Shown in pieces: positions 34,943 through 47,563 of a DNA stretch of 64,000 bases. The notes below the pieces were generated by a model. It searched no databases, was not told the DNA's origin, and was given only the letters and a program-made list of their open reading frames with translations. The position numbers were made by a program, and so were the translations under genes. Location of the stretch: contig BCKC01000002.1 of NCBI GenBank assembly GCA_001600455.1, forward strand, positions 2,246,171-2,310,170, in the 5' to 3' direction. Position 1 is the stretch's first letter, and every line of letters begins with the position of its first letter. This stretch comes from Endocalyx cinctus. Taxonomy: Eukaryota; Ascomycota; Sordariomycetes; Amphisphaeriales; Apiosporaceae.

Positions 34943-36001
34943 CTAAATAGGGATGCAGGTGGTATTGATCCGTTGTTCGGACTCATAGTTATTATTGTTG
35001 CTCGGATCCGAGACTGCGTGGTTTGATAGGGGCGGCTTGATTGGGGGAAGTGATTCCCCGTTACTTTCTTCTTTTCTTCGCCCTCTTATCGCCAGGGGAA
35101 ACGTCGAGTTCTCCGAAGGTCCTGTCGTGGCTCTGTTCGATTCGGGAGTGTTTCCCCCCTGCTTCTCCTGCTGCTGTCTCGACTGTGTTTGCGATTGTTC
35201 GGTGACTGATTTCGTCTCGTGTCTGTACGGCAAAACCTTGAATCTGATCTTTCGCTTTTGAGGCCTAGCTCTTTTCATCTCAGGGGTATTTTCTCCCTGC
35301 TTCTCCTGCTGGTGCCTCAATTGTGTTTGCGATTGTTCGGCAACTGGCTTCGTCTCGCGTTTATACGGCAAAACCTTGAATCTGATTTTTCGTTTTTGCG
35401 GTGCTGATGGTGCTGGCGGGGTTATGCAGAAAATGTTTTGTTGCGCCGGATTGAACAGGGCCATCGGTCTCTGCCCATTCGGGGGCTTCTTCGCTTTTGA
35501 GTTTAGCTGGATTGAAGGCAGAGGAGAATCATGTCTCATCAGAACCGGATATTGACTTACCGGTATCTCGCGAGTTCCATTCTCAATAATAATAGCCTTT
35601 GACTTATTGATCCGTGTACCGTTTGGGAGGGATTTATTGCCCTCGCGGAGGGACATCTCGATCTTCGCGGAACAGAGATCTAAGAACTTATGACGGTAGA
35701 CATGATTACCGGCGGACTTTCTCTTCTTACCCCCCTTGGCTGACGCTATTCTTTCCATATGTCTCTCCCAAAGGCTTATAAACTCCGATGCCTCATAGCT
35801 ATCTAAATTTAAGCAGTCGTTGCAGTAGTTATCCTCCTCGATCGCCGGCGGCAACATCTAGACGCTATCGTCGACGGTACCGCAATCCCCGAAATCGCCA
35901 TTCGTCCGCTGCACATCACTGCAAAACACCTGCACCGTGACTGACTTGTATTGCCCACGGCACCCTGAGCAGAGGATTGCCTGATCTGCATAGTGGCACA
36001 T
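34943..36001 (-). CDS. Cys-rich N-terminus plus repeat-bearing ORF, interrupted by TAG or a short intron
   Basis: Not recognised. From ATG 35999-36001 the frame reads MCHYADQAILCSGCRGQY, then VQVFCSD and GDFGDCG. It stops at TAG (35858-35860) and continues directly with ATG 35855-35857 in the same frame for another 304 codons. The continuation starts with more cysteines (NYCNDC), has a basic middle, a 46-residue tandem duplication and a Ser/Asn/Pro-rich end. The cysteine spacing resembles the small zinc-binding N-terminus of many fungal hypothetical proteins. A 72-bp in-frame intron (GTGTTT to GTCTAG, 35858-35929) would remove the TAG but uses a weak donor. Otherwise this is a pseudogene, or the real start is 35857. 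The encoded tail is rich in Lys/Arg (QKRKIRFKVLPY twice), suggesting nucleic-acid or nuclear association (inference). Confidence 0.5.
35142..35417 (-). repeat. 138-bp in-frame tandem duplication (46 aa, two copies)
   Basis: Copies at 35142-35279 and 35280-35417. The first 119 bp of each align without gaps and differ at scattered positions. Each copy encodes QKRKIRFKVLPY, then a Gln/Glu-rich stretch ending in NTPE. The period is a multiple of three, so the frame is kept. Confidence 0.9.
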
Positions 36002-36896
36002 AGTGACTGAATTTGGTTTGGTTTAGGTAGTCCTCTTGATTTGGGCGCTAGGGGCTATTGGGGGTGGATGATCGGATATTTCGAAGTGAGGCTCGCTACA
36101 ATCTCGAAGCACTGTTCCCTCTTTTTCTCAAGGGATTCAGTGGTGATGCTCCTTGCTATCTGATATTTATTCATATAATGTATGTAAATGCTTTATTAAT
36201 ACCGGTATTCTAACATAGATATGTTTGGTAATTGGACGTCTTCACAGTTCTCATCGACACTTTAGTAAGGTTTAAAGTACCTAGGTAATTATGAATTATG
36301 AGATACTCTATGGGTAACCTTAATATTTATCCTGATAATACCGTCGAAACTTCAGAAACCGAAAAGCATGCGCTGATCGTAGTTCCCTTTAAATCTATGG
36401 ACTAAATCGAATCTTCCTACTACGAAATGAAATACGAAAAGGAGGGGCTTTCGGCATGCGGGACATTCTCTTTCCAGGGAACAATGATAATAATATTCTT
36501 TGAAAAATTATGAACATAAATGTTAGGGAATATTCATCCATTACATGTCTCTTGAAATACTGAATTGCGCGGGAAAAAAAACTAAACAATTGTTGAATCA
36601 ACATCTCGCAGAAGAAACATTCAAGATATTGAAATTATAAAGTATTAATCCATGCATATATTGAATTTATTGGACTATGCAGTAAATGATAACGGCTAAA
36701 CCACGGAATATCTCATGATTAGAGAAAGATTGACATCATTTTGAAGATTTACAAGACTTGCCCCACTAACAACAAATATTGTAACATCCCACATCTAATG
36801 AGCGATACTGGACATATTTCAGATATCACGATACCAAGATATTCTTCAAAAGACAAAGTATTGCTGGAATAAATTTGTGTTTCACACAAAAAGAAT
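36002..36896. other. Divergent AT-rich region between the Cys-rich ORF and rbg1
   Basis: 895 bp, strongly AT-rich, with no supported gene. It is expected to contain promoters for both neighbours. No specific site is recognised. Confidence 0.5.
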
Positions 36897-38444
36897 ATGG
36901 CTACCACTGTAGACAAGGCGAGTTAGAGCAAAATTTTGCCAATTCTCACGATAGAGCAACGTAATTGCTAACTGATATGTAGATTAAAGAGATCGAGGCC
37001 GAAGTGAGTATCCATGCTTGCGTAGTATCCCTGCAGCCTCGCAAATAAGTATGCTAATGGTGAAAAAAACTATAGATGGCCCGAACTCAAAAGAACAAGG
37101 CAACTTCGTTTCATCTTGGTCAGCTGAAAGCGAAGTTGGCTAAACTTAAGCGAGAGCTCCTGACCCCTTCGTCGAGTGGAGGTGGAGGTGGTGCTGGCTT
37201 TGACGTTGCCAGGACTGGCGTTGCTAGTGTTGGTTTTATTGGTTTTCCGTCGGTCGGGAAAAGTACTTTGATGAGCAGATTGACCGGTCAACACTCTGAA
37301 GCAGCAGCATACGAATTCACAACTTTGACGTCTGTTCCTGGACAGGTGATGTACAATGGTATGGTCTTACTGTTATATCACCATGCATCCTACAAGGGTG
37401 CCGAGTGCTGTAAACCAATATTCTAACACAAGTTTCTATAGGCGCCCCTTTGCAGATGATCGATCTTCCTGGTATAATAGAGGGTGCTAAAGATGGAAGA
37501 GGTCGAGGTCGTCAAGTCATTGCTGTTGCTAAGACCTGTCACCTGATCTTCATCGTTTTGGATGTGAATAAACCCTTAACCGATAAAAGAGTCATCGAAA
37601 CGGAACTAGAAGGTTTCGGTATTCGCATCAATAAGGAGCCACCGAATATAACGTTCAAGAAGAAGGACAAGGGAGGGCTCAACATCACTAGCACTGTGCC
37701 CCTATCCCATATTGATCATGATGAAATCAAGGCTGTGATGAACGAATATAGGATTAACTCGGCCGACATCGCTATTCGCTGCGACGCGACGATAGACGAC
37801 CTAATCGACGTGCTCGAGGCTAAGAGCCGAAGCTACATACCAGTCATTTACGTCTTAAATAAGATCGATGCAATTAGTATCGAGGAGCTAGATCTACTAT
37901 ATCGGATTCCTAACGCGGTACCAATCAGCTCTGAACATGGCTGGAACGTTGACGAACTCATGGAGGCGATGTACGTTTTCCCCATGCCGTTGATCGGTTA
38001 GCATGCATAGGATGTGGCTAACATTTTCGTCTACAGGTGGGATAAGTTGAACCTAGTTCGGGTCTATACGAAGCCAAAAGGAAAGATGCCGGACTATTCC
38101 TCGCCTGTCGTGCTACGTTCCACCAGGTGCACTGTTGAAGATTTTGTTCGTATACCCCCCCCCATCGGGAATAATAGATGTGACCCTTACTGACAAAGAA
38201 CGACAAAGTGCAACGCAATCCATAGGAGTATCGTCGAGCAGTTCAAAACGGCCATAGTCTACGGGAAATCAGTAAAACACCAACCACAACGTGTGGGTCT
38301 CTCCCACGAGTTGGCCGATGAAGATATTGGTAAGATTACTTAATTTTCAATATTCTTGTTGATTTCTTGTTTTTCTTTTCCGGACCATGCAGGCTTGGAG
38401 GTTAATTGACATATTATTTTGCAGTTACTATTGTCAAGAAATAA
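36897..38444 (+). CDS. rbg1: DRG1/Rbg1-type developmentally regulated GTPase
   Basis: OBG/DRG-family GTPase that works with a DFRP1/Tma46 partner on translating ribosomes. Seven exons (36897-36917, 36983-37003, 37076-37358, 37442-37970, 38037-38145, 38209-38329, 38425-38444) give about 367 aa, matching yeast Rbg1. The start is set by homology: MATTVDK, IKEIEAE and MARTQKNK come from three tiny or short exons. Motifs: G1 [10 protein letters not shown]3 DLPGII with the following [10 protein letters not shown]4 NKID, an S5D2L-like insert, and a C-terminal TGS domain ([11 protein letters not shown] to the DEDIVTIVKK end). Intron 1 (36918-36982) has a GC donor (GCGAGT). Intron 5 (38146-38208) has a weak GTTCGT donor but a good branch site. 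Confidence in identity is very high. Confidence 0.95.
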
Positions 38445-41400
38445 GCAGGAACCCGTTTTTTTAAGCGCCTTCACCCGCCATTCTTAGTGTTGGTTCCTTT
38501 CAGCAGGACCAACATCGAGAAATATTGACGCGTACACAAGTTCCCGTGATATATTACCTTGTGCCGAGTTGTCGGATCCTCTCTGATAACACATAACATC
38601 TATGTAATGTAGCATGTTGACCAACTAGACTTGCGCAAACCGTCATCGTCCATTCCCGGCACATGGGTAGTTGCATGGATGAGATCTTGCTGTTTGTCGG
38701 CTAGCGAGTTAAAGAACGAGGCCGCAGCCGACGCGAATACGATTTGCATGACTATATAATTTGCTTTTGAGGATTATGAGATCACGCAATAGAAAAGCGT
38801 GGCACATACGTTGGAATGCCTACATAAATGTCTACATCAATGTCTACATAGTACAGCCTCGTACGTAAGGATCTGCTGGAAACATCACGTTGGGAATGCA
38901 GCCAAGCCAAGTTTAGGTAATACTGCGAGATTAACAACCTAACTCTGTTTAACGTCGCCTTGGAAGTAAGCCGCATTTTGAAACTATCAGTGAATGGAGT
39001 GGGAAATCGACACCTGCATAACCGGTTGGGCCTCATTTTATGCGACCATGATTCCGATCAGGCGTGGACGTGGAGAGAGATACAGCAGCATTGCTTTAGC
39101 CTGCTGTACCAGTGCCGTTGGGTCACTTCACAACCACCTATACTACCTACCCCCTTCTAACCCTTTAAGTCTTTACGTATATGTACACTACCTTCTGCAC
39201 GGTGTAAGTACGCCACACATGCGAGTTGCATACGAGTACATAGGAGTGAGACGACGAATTTTACCGGTCGCTGTTGTCTTAGCCTGGTTCTGTCGTTGTA
39301 TCGTTGCAGTCGGAAGATTTTAAACCACTCAAGGCAATCGACTTCCATATTGTCCATCCCGAAATGACCGAATGGCAAATTGGTACCTGTTTCCAGCCTT
39401 TCACAGCGCTTCTCTAACCGCCGGGCCGACACCCACATAATTTTTTATAATCTAGTTCGTGGAGACAATTTGACCCCCCCTAAAAAATAAAAATCAATTT
39501 CAGCCCAATCCGACGACATTTCTTACCAACAGCCGAATAGATTTTTTGTGGTAGATGATCTCACTATAACGAATTTTATGGCCTGCCATTTGGCCTAGAT
39601 GTGATCATTTTAAGCTGACTAATACATGCATACCTCTACTAGGTAATCCAGGTAGTCTGTAGTGTGTAGGTACGCAGTATTGGTTGCCGATTCGAAGTTG
39701 TGCGATCGAATACTACTTACGTGCCATGCGTAGATGCTAGGTACTTACTTATTTACTTACTTACTCCACATACTGTGCCTCCGCATAGATCGAACAACTG
39801 CGACAAATGATGTGAGAACATTATTTTGGAAACTTCGTAACAAGTGTTTGCCCTGCCTTGGTTCGCACAGACGGCAGCCGGTTCTCACAAAACTATTCCG
39901 ACTTTCTACGGAATGAATGGATCAAGGGGGGGAGGGGGGGGTTCTTTGATTACTCACACGGAATAAGAGGATTGTTATATTGAATCATTAAGTAGTAAGT
40001 ACGAAAATCTCTCAGTCGATCCATTGAGCACACTTTTTTTTTTTTTCTTTCTTCAATTCTTGTCATCTCGAGTAAATCGCGTTCATACGACTTGGGGTAA
40101 GCCATATAGATGTAGCCACTTCTGTCAACTTGTTCTGGTATAACTCTTTCACGTATAGATCCATTTCTAATCGAATCTCGGGTTGAATCTCGCCACTTCT
40201 TTAGTGCCTGATGGGCGAGGGCTCCCGGATGGGTTCTTCTTCAACCTAACGGGGTCGTCATTATCGGATTACACGCATAGTGAGAAACAGGGCGTAGTCT
40301 TTTTTCTCTGTCTCTCTCTCTCTTTGTCTCTCTATTTCCTAATCTACAAGTGGCGCGACCGTTGCGGTTTCGTACCAAATATGTTTAGGTTTAGGTTCGG
40401 TTGAGGATATGGTCTATACTACGGGCAATCTGAGAGTCCCACATATAGAAGCTCGAGTTAAGGGGAGGAGTAGATGGTGGTGGTCAAGAATTGACGTTAC
40501 CTCGAACCAGATATAATAGTATCATATAGTTAATAGTTGCGATACTATTATCGTTCACTTGTTGAAAAATCGAAAAAGAAGAAGCGAATAGACGAGGGTA
40601 GAGTGACGTCGGGACCGGGTGTGGCATGGCATTCCTTTCGAGTGAGATGATACACTACAACTCCATACTATTATGGGAAGAGTTACCGACCCCTCCACTA
40701 GAAAGAGTAATGAAGCCTTGCATAAAAAAACGGAATCCTACGCTACCGCCTTGCGAAGTGTTACTATCTCCTCGGCTCTCTCTGGCGAGCATGTCTCTGT
40801 TACAGTAACATGTAATACCTACTTAGGTATATAATGGACGTATGTACGTACATAGTATATCGTATACCGAAAAGGTATATATATGTGTGTACGTATATGT
40901 AAATGTATATATATGTATATAAGTAGATAATAAGGGCCCCATATCCTGGGTCTTTTCAAGCCTCTGTCGAAGAAGATAGGCAATTGATTGTCCAGGATCC
41001 AGATAAAGCTGACCAACTGGAAGCCAGGCCGGTTGACGAGATTGGTCTAGCTCGCTTGGACCTCCTCTTTCATTACTGCCCAATAAACCCCAATAGATTT
41101 CAGTGAAGCAACGCGTCTTACCCGGAAATTATCCACCATCGAATGGGTTAAATTTTATTGCACTATTGTTTCATAGACCCAAAAGTAGAATCATTTTTAT
41201 GATGATATGTCGAGCATTACCTTTTTATTTGTTCTTGTACGGTAAACTTGAATGTTGAATTAAAGAAGTTTATTAATCTTTTTAGGTCAGTGCTGAAGAT
41301 CAGAAGAAAAAAAAAAGAAAAAAGACAGAGCGGGCAAATCTTGGGGGTGGAAGCAAGGCCCGTCCCTTATTGCTTTAGCTCCATCTACCAGGTAGTTAAT

Positions 41401-44400
41401 AGTGGAATTAATTGAAGAAAATGGAGTCAGGTACCAAGGAAACAAAGAAAAGAAAAGTAAAAAAGCGATGAACGACGATGTTTAAGATCAGGGATATACG
41501 GGATTGTCATGAATGATAGCGATGCGCAACTCGGTTCTGCTCTAGTGGTAGTTGTTTGCGGTCTAAATGCTACACAAGCATGCCACAATTGATGAGACAG
41601 CAGGAATCTTTGGGGCCGTCTTATAGCGCAAGGATTCCAAGTGGAAGAGAAGGGAATAATAATATACGACTACAAGTATGTACTCGTATACGTAGTAGAG
41701 ATAGAGGGGGGAAGGGATCTAGGATCAGTGCTTACGTTTTTTTTTTTTTTTCTTGCTAGGGGAGCATTTACGGAAAATACTGCGTTATCTGATGAATATA
41801 TGCCCTTTGATACCGACGAGATGCCGGCTTTGAGCATGACGAGAAGAAAAGAAGGGTTCTATGCTAATATCAAGAAAAATAAATAAATAAATCAAACCTA
41901 AATGAAAGCATCGCATTCCACGAGGGCTTAAAATCCTTGCTCGCATGAATATACTACATACGAATGTCATGTCGTAATTCCTACCCTGGAAGACAGGAAG
42001 TTGAGGCTTCTTGCATTCAGAGGCCGTCAATCGCTGAAAGAGAGAATGATCCCCTGCTAGGGTCTTTACTTGTATCATTGTACACATAATACGGAGTACT
42101 AAATAATAATAATAATAATACTTTTTCCTTTGCCATTTCTCTCTGGGGTACAAAGCAACCCCAGTAAAAGATGGTCATCCCAAATTTGACTTGTCTGACA
42201 AAAAAAAAACGGAGAGAATGGGTATATGGTAAGAATATCTCGTAAAAAGTCGGCTGATGATTTATTTTATTTTGATTATTCTTTTTTTTTTAACGGATAA
42301 CCCCTCCTTTTTCTGCTCATATGCCATTTTCGCGATCCGATAATGGCCGAAGGGAAGAGAGACCCTTTTTTTTTTTCCTTTGAAAATTCTCTTCGTAGAC
42401 AAATTAACCCTGTCTTCAAGATTATTAGAGATAATCGGAACTGGAGAATATATCAATACCACTATGTCATGAACATGTCCAATTGAAATACGATAGGTTA
42501 ATATGCAGCTTGCTAACGAGTGGATGTCTCTAATATTTCGTCAATATTAAATATACTAGGAAAAAAAAAGGGGAAAGGGGGGTCATGGCAAGTTTTACGA
42601 GATAGTTGGAGGGTTTTGAGGGTTTTGTCTTGCTAACTGCTGTCAAATAAAATGTCAAGACGGCGTTACATAAAGATGGTCATGTAGGAAGTGATGGAGG
42701 TTATGGAGGTTATGGAGGTCATTGACGGAAGAGATTGGTTCGTAATTGACCCTTGATAATCGATTACGGTCCGTTTTTTTTCTTTTCTTCTACATGGGGG
42801 TGGTGTATATGTTTGTGGGTCAGTTAAAAGTAGGTATACTTGAATACTTAGGTACATTCGATGTAGTTGTAGTCCCCCTCTCTCTTCCCTTATCCTGGTC
42901 AATTATCTCCTCTTCTTCTCTCTTCCCCCCCCTGGTCAGCCTGCCAGGTGCCTTGTCCATTAGATCTCACCGTTTTTGGGGAGCCCATTCTTTTTTGTTT
43001 TTCTCTTCTAAAACCGCATGTAAGGATGTTCAGCCAAGCTTACGAAATACCTCATTCGGCATTCTCATTCGAACGCTTTTCTTAATTGCTTTGATCCAGG
43101 TAAATAAGCTAATAAGTAAGTGTTTGGATGTTATTCGCTTTACCTCGGAGAAGGTCTCCACGAGAGGAACGAGAGGATGAGAAGATGAGAAGATGAAAGG
43201 ATGAGAGGAGGATCTTATAGTATAGTGTGTCCATCGTGACCACTTTTACCCAGGTATGTTAGTTAATAGTCATAGTCTATGCTAATCGATTCGCTATGCT
43301 TGCTTGACTTTCTGTCGCTCGTCTCCAGTGAGAAGAAGTACAATTTCTGCTTTATGGAGTTTGTTATGTTATGTTTTACGTACCCTATCAGTTGATGTGG
43401 GCGTGTGGTACAATTTCATAGAACTAAGTAGTTACTAAGTCAAGTACCGTATCTAGAGTTAGGTATTTGATAGAACCTCATTTCCAGTAAGTAGAAAATA
43501 TCTTTAAAGAATTTCCATGTGGAGTTTGAAAGTTTTTTCATTTTTATTTTTATTTTTTGTTATTATTAATTATTCCCACATGGCTCATAGACTTGCAAGC
43601 AATAATTACAGAGTCTGCAGGCTTGAATTGTCTATCTATTTGTTTATTATTATTATTATTTTTTTTTTTTTTTTGTTATTTTAATTTTTTATTCTTTGTT
43701 TCATCTTCTTTGCTTTTAGTTCTACACTACGCATACTCGGCCCCATTCGAACGGGAGTTTCCAGTATCCCGCACGGATTTTATCTATGCGGACATGCTAA
43801 GATCTGTCTATCTTCATTCGCATCCCTTCGGATCCAAGTCTCCCCCGCAGAAAACGTGAAGGGGATCCCTAGTTTTAATATACGTCAATGTCAAAGGTTG
43901 ATGGGGCAATTGTAAAAATAACTTTGACAGCATCGAGGGGGAGAAAATAAAATAAAACAGTACAGAAAAAAAAAAGACTTACAATGGGCTTGTCTATACT
44001 AGGTAGGCTCACTTACTAGGTATCCTAGCTATTGACAACGGACAAAATGCCCCATGTTTGCTTAGATATACGCAGTAATAGGAATTAAAAACCAAAGAGA
44101 AAAAAAAAAAAAACCTCTCTAGTGTATCACTACTCCTCTACCCATATAGTCAGTCAACCATTATACGCCTCATCCGATTAGTCTTCTGGGTCCGATGCCT
44201 TTACGGCATGCCGAGTCCCCGTGGCTTTTACTGCTGGTTTGGTTTTCGTCGCTTTTTCTCAACCTTGTCGAGATATCCCCAGTCTATCCCACTGTCCCCA
44301 GTCCCAATCCCTGATATGACTTATGATCAAGGATAATAATACAGCTTTCAGGTCGAGACTTTCTCTGACAAGCCCAAAAAAGTACAGTAGTATTCTCTCA

Positions 44401-45669
44401 TTCTCCACGCCCCCTCAAAGGGCACATCTAGGACCATTACAAAGCCCCCCCCCTGGTCCATCCAGCCCTCTTTAGTGTAGACAACACCCACACCTATACG
44501 CTACCCTTACCTCGACAGCTTAATTCATCTTAACCTATTTGCTGCTCCTTCGACTAGGGCTCTATCCTGTCAGGCTTGTCTCGTCGTACCACACGTACAC
44601 TATTCATCCCTCCAACGTTACTACCACCCCCCCTTTTAATAAGTATCTTCTCTGTCATTTCCAATACCCCCCCGGGCACTTGAAAAGGCACAGATCCCTG
44701 TTAATGCATACAAACATACATATGTACATTATCTGCTCTACCGTCCCCTCCACATGTGTGTCCACCATTTGGCCCTACTTTTGATGTAAGTCAGCTTGAA
44801 TGATATACCGATGTCGACTAGTTGAGCCATCTCACTACATGTCGTCGTCGTCTTCCTTTTCCTACGTTCGATCCTGATCAATGGCAACCGTACATACCAT
44901 CCCGCCTTATTCCGTACGTATTACTTTTGACGGGCTTCTCCATTAGACGACGCCACGTCTATCCGTGGCTGTTCATTCCTCAATACTCTCTGAACGCACT
45001 AAACTAAGGAGGGACGCCAGAAGATAGACTATTAAGAGCTGAGAGAGAACACGAAAGAGAAAGAGAGAGGAGAAAAAAAAACATTCTAACAGTGTCAAGG
45101 TGTAACAAAAAAAAAAACGAACCAACGTATTGAAAGACACCCGGAAACAAGTTCCCGGGTTTCTGTTGGTCGATGATTTCTAGGACTCGATCATCCTCCC
45201 CGCGCATGAAAATACACAAGCATACATTATACAACTCGAGTCCAATTTTTGCATCTCCTCACCATTGTTGTTTCGCAGTGCTCGCCAAGAAATTTCTTCT
45301 AGACTGCCATCGTAACAGTCTCTCCGACCGCACACGAACGACTTTGAACTACACGGCATATCATTGCACACATCTCCCCGCTGACCAATTGCTTTACTTG
45401 TCTGCATGTCGTCTCCCGTCCGTAAGGTCAAATTACCAAATACAGCTCGGCAGATTTCCATAGTCGCCCAAATCCGTCAAAGTCCTACTGCCACTCCGTC
45501 AGGTCTTTGCCGTGGCTCGCTGCAATACATACATCAATATCGCAGCAGTAGCAGCAATTTTCCAGGCTAAGGACGTCGCCATCTGCTAGTCGATGCGGCT
45601 CTTAGGCTGCGTCTACCTCTCGCTTCTAAGTGCTTTCTTCGTCCCAAGTACCTTGACCTGGAAAGAAAG
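38445..45669. other. Long gene-free region upstream of the CENP-B-type gene
   Basis: 7.2 kb without a supported gene. It contains microsatellites and homopolymers: alternating TA/TG/TACG at about 40830-40925, (TAA)n at about 42102-42120, T runs at 40035-40046 and 43662-43674, and purine tandem (GATGAGAA)n at about 43175-43205. It also has C-rich pyrimidine stretches from 44400 onward. The last 1.3 kb is pyrimidine-rich, like the leaders of fungal regulatory genes. Open frames are short or low-complexity and none has a recognised domain. No tRNA fold was found. Confidence 0.5.
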
Positions 45670-47563
45670 ATGCACAACGCCATGATGAGCTCGTCCGGCA
45701 TAGACCAGGACAACCACCTGGCGCATGATAATTCCTACTCAAACGAACACTGGGTCGACATGAACGCCTATACCCACATACCTATGCCAAATTACCCCGG
45801 AGACTACTATATGCCACCTGTAAGCCATGGAATGCCATCGGAGTCGCTTAACAATCACATGCCTCCGCCCCCAGTCCCTCAGCCAATGCACCACACCCCT
45901 TATACGAATCAGCTCCCACATCCGTTGATAATACCGACGCAACAAGTTCAATGGCCCAGTCTCCGGACAAACCCCTCTCAACCCTACTCTGCACCGCCGG
46001 TCGCCATCCCCCAGGCCTCGGCCCCCCAGCGACAGGCGCCCAAACTACCAACCATCAACACGTCGCAACCAAGGAGAACCTTGACTGACGAGGATAGGCG
46101 GAATATGTGCAAATACGCGGAGGAGAACCCGCACGTTAAGCAGACAGAGATCGGCTTAAGATTCGGCGTAGAGCGAAGGTAAGGCAAAAGACTTTGAAAT
46201 AAATTTGGGTGGAGAAAAGAAAGAAAGAAAAAAAAAGCCCGTGGTTTGCTAACGCCCAACCGCAAATAGCACCGTCTCGAAAGTTCTCCGGAAGAAGGAT
46301 CAGTATCTGAACCAGGACGATCGCAGCAACTCTCCCATTAAAAAGAACAAAGGGAAGTCGCCTCCCGATATCGAGCGCGCTCTCGCCAACTGGATCCGGG
46401 GGCAGCAGAAAAAGGGGGTTCTTGTGAGCGACTACGAGATGGAAGAGAAGGCGAAGGTATTCTGCACCGGGTCTGACAGCCCGTTAAAGGCGATTACGGC
46501 TTCGTGGATCGAGAAATTCAAGCAGAAACACGGCATTGACCGGGGTAAATTAATCCGCAGAGCTTCCGAGACGGCCATCCCGGACAACAGTCGACTGGAC
46601 ACGGGTTCCCCGTTATTGGCGGCGGGCCAAGCGTCCGGCGGTATTTCGCCAGCTTCGCCGGCTGGCCCGACTTCGTCGCCCCAGATCGCGAACGAGAAGA
46701 TAATAGAGGGCAAGGAATCGTCGACGACCACGACCGCCTCGGGTTTCATGGATTTCGAGACCAACGGTTACGGGAACAGACATCCGCACTCGCAGAGCAC
46801 GACCTCCCTTTCTAGCGCTATCACCGACCCGCCAAGCTCGACCTTCTCCGGAGGAGCCTTCAGCCCTTCGTCGCAGTTTACCTTCTCGCCCGACCCGAAC
46901 ACCGGCCTATTCACCGCGGATCAGAACCGGATCCCGCCCGGGAGCTCGAACTTCCAGAGACCCCGGTCTCAGACGGTGCCCAACCTCGAGCACCTCGAGT
47001 ACCTCAACCAGGGGCAGGCGAACGAGCCGCTAACGCCAAAATACGGCGGCTCATCCGGGACGGCCCCGTCCTCGGCTTTGGAATCGCCCGCTCACGAAAT
47101 CGTAGGAGGAGTAGTAGGAGGGTCGGGACCGCATCCGGCCGCCTTCGGCCTCGTCGACGCGGCCGTCTCGCCGCGGACGCTGCACCACGCGAGCAGCAAC
47201 GGAAGCCTCGCCGGGAGATCTTCGACGGCGCCAAGCTCGCCCCTGCAGGAAGACGCGAGGCGGGCGGCGGACATCTTCGTAAGCTACATGCATGCGCAGG
47301 GGAACGGACGCGGGGTCGATCACGGAGATTTCTTGGCGGTAGCCCGTATTATGGAAAAGCTGGGACTCCAACAACAACAGCAGCAACAGCAGCAACAGCA
47401 GCAACAGCAGCAACAGCAGCAACTGCAACTCGGGAGCGGGGCGCCGAAATCGAGCTCGGCGACCCAAGGCCTGGGTGGATTGTCGAGGATACCCGAGGGA
47501 GACACGGAGATGACGAACGCTTCACCTTCTTTCCTCAAGCACGAGACGACCATGAGTGGGTGA
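45670..47563 (+). CDS. CENP-B-type helix-turn-helix DNA-binding protein without nuclease domain
   Basis: Two exons, 45670-46178 and 46270-47563 (intron 46179-46269), give about 600 aa. Residues about 135-185 form a CENP-B/Psq-type N-terminal HTH (RTLTDEDRRNMCKYAEE, then VERSTVSKVLRKKDQYL across the splice). Residues about 203-262 are a second CENP-B/Tc5-type HTH (ALANWIRGQQKKG, then ITASWIEKFKQKHGI). The N-terminal 130 residues are Pro/His/Tyr/Gln-rich. The C-terminal half is Ser/Gly/Pro-rich with an 18-Gln tract. There is no DDE integrase domain, so it resembles domesticated transposase-derived DNA-binding proteins rather than an active element. It is probably nuclear, acting as a chromatin or transcription factor. 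GC content and third-position GC are clearly higher than in surrounding DNA. The start is the first ATG of the frame. Confidence 0.83.
47369..47422 (+). repeat. CAA/CAG repeat coding 18 glutamines
   Basis: 54 bp with a mostly regular CAA-CAG-CAG nine-base period, in frame in the CENP-B-type gene. It is a likely variable-length poly-Q tract. Confidence 0.9.

Noticed and set aside
38782..39438. Overlapping 84-109 codon frames on both strands
   Set aside because: No recognisable motifs, Arg/Leu/Tyr-rich, mutually overlapping and without splice continuity.
41533..41600. tRNA-like D-arm string (GCTCTAGTGGTAG)
   Set aside because: No matching anticodon arm, no GGTTCRANYCC B box and no acceptor pairing nearby.
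47004..47553. Minus-strand frames rich in Arg, Leu or Cys over the CENP-B-type gene
   Set aside because: Shadows of the GC-rich coding strand; the poly-Leu/poly-Cys runs are the complement of the poly-Q codons.
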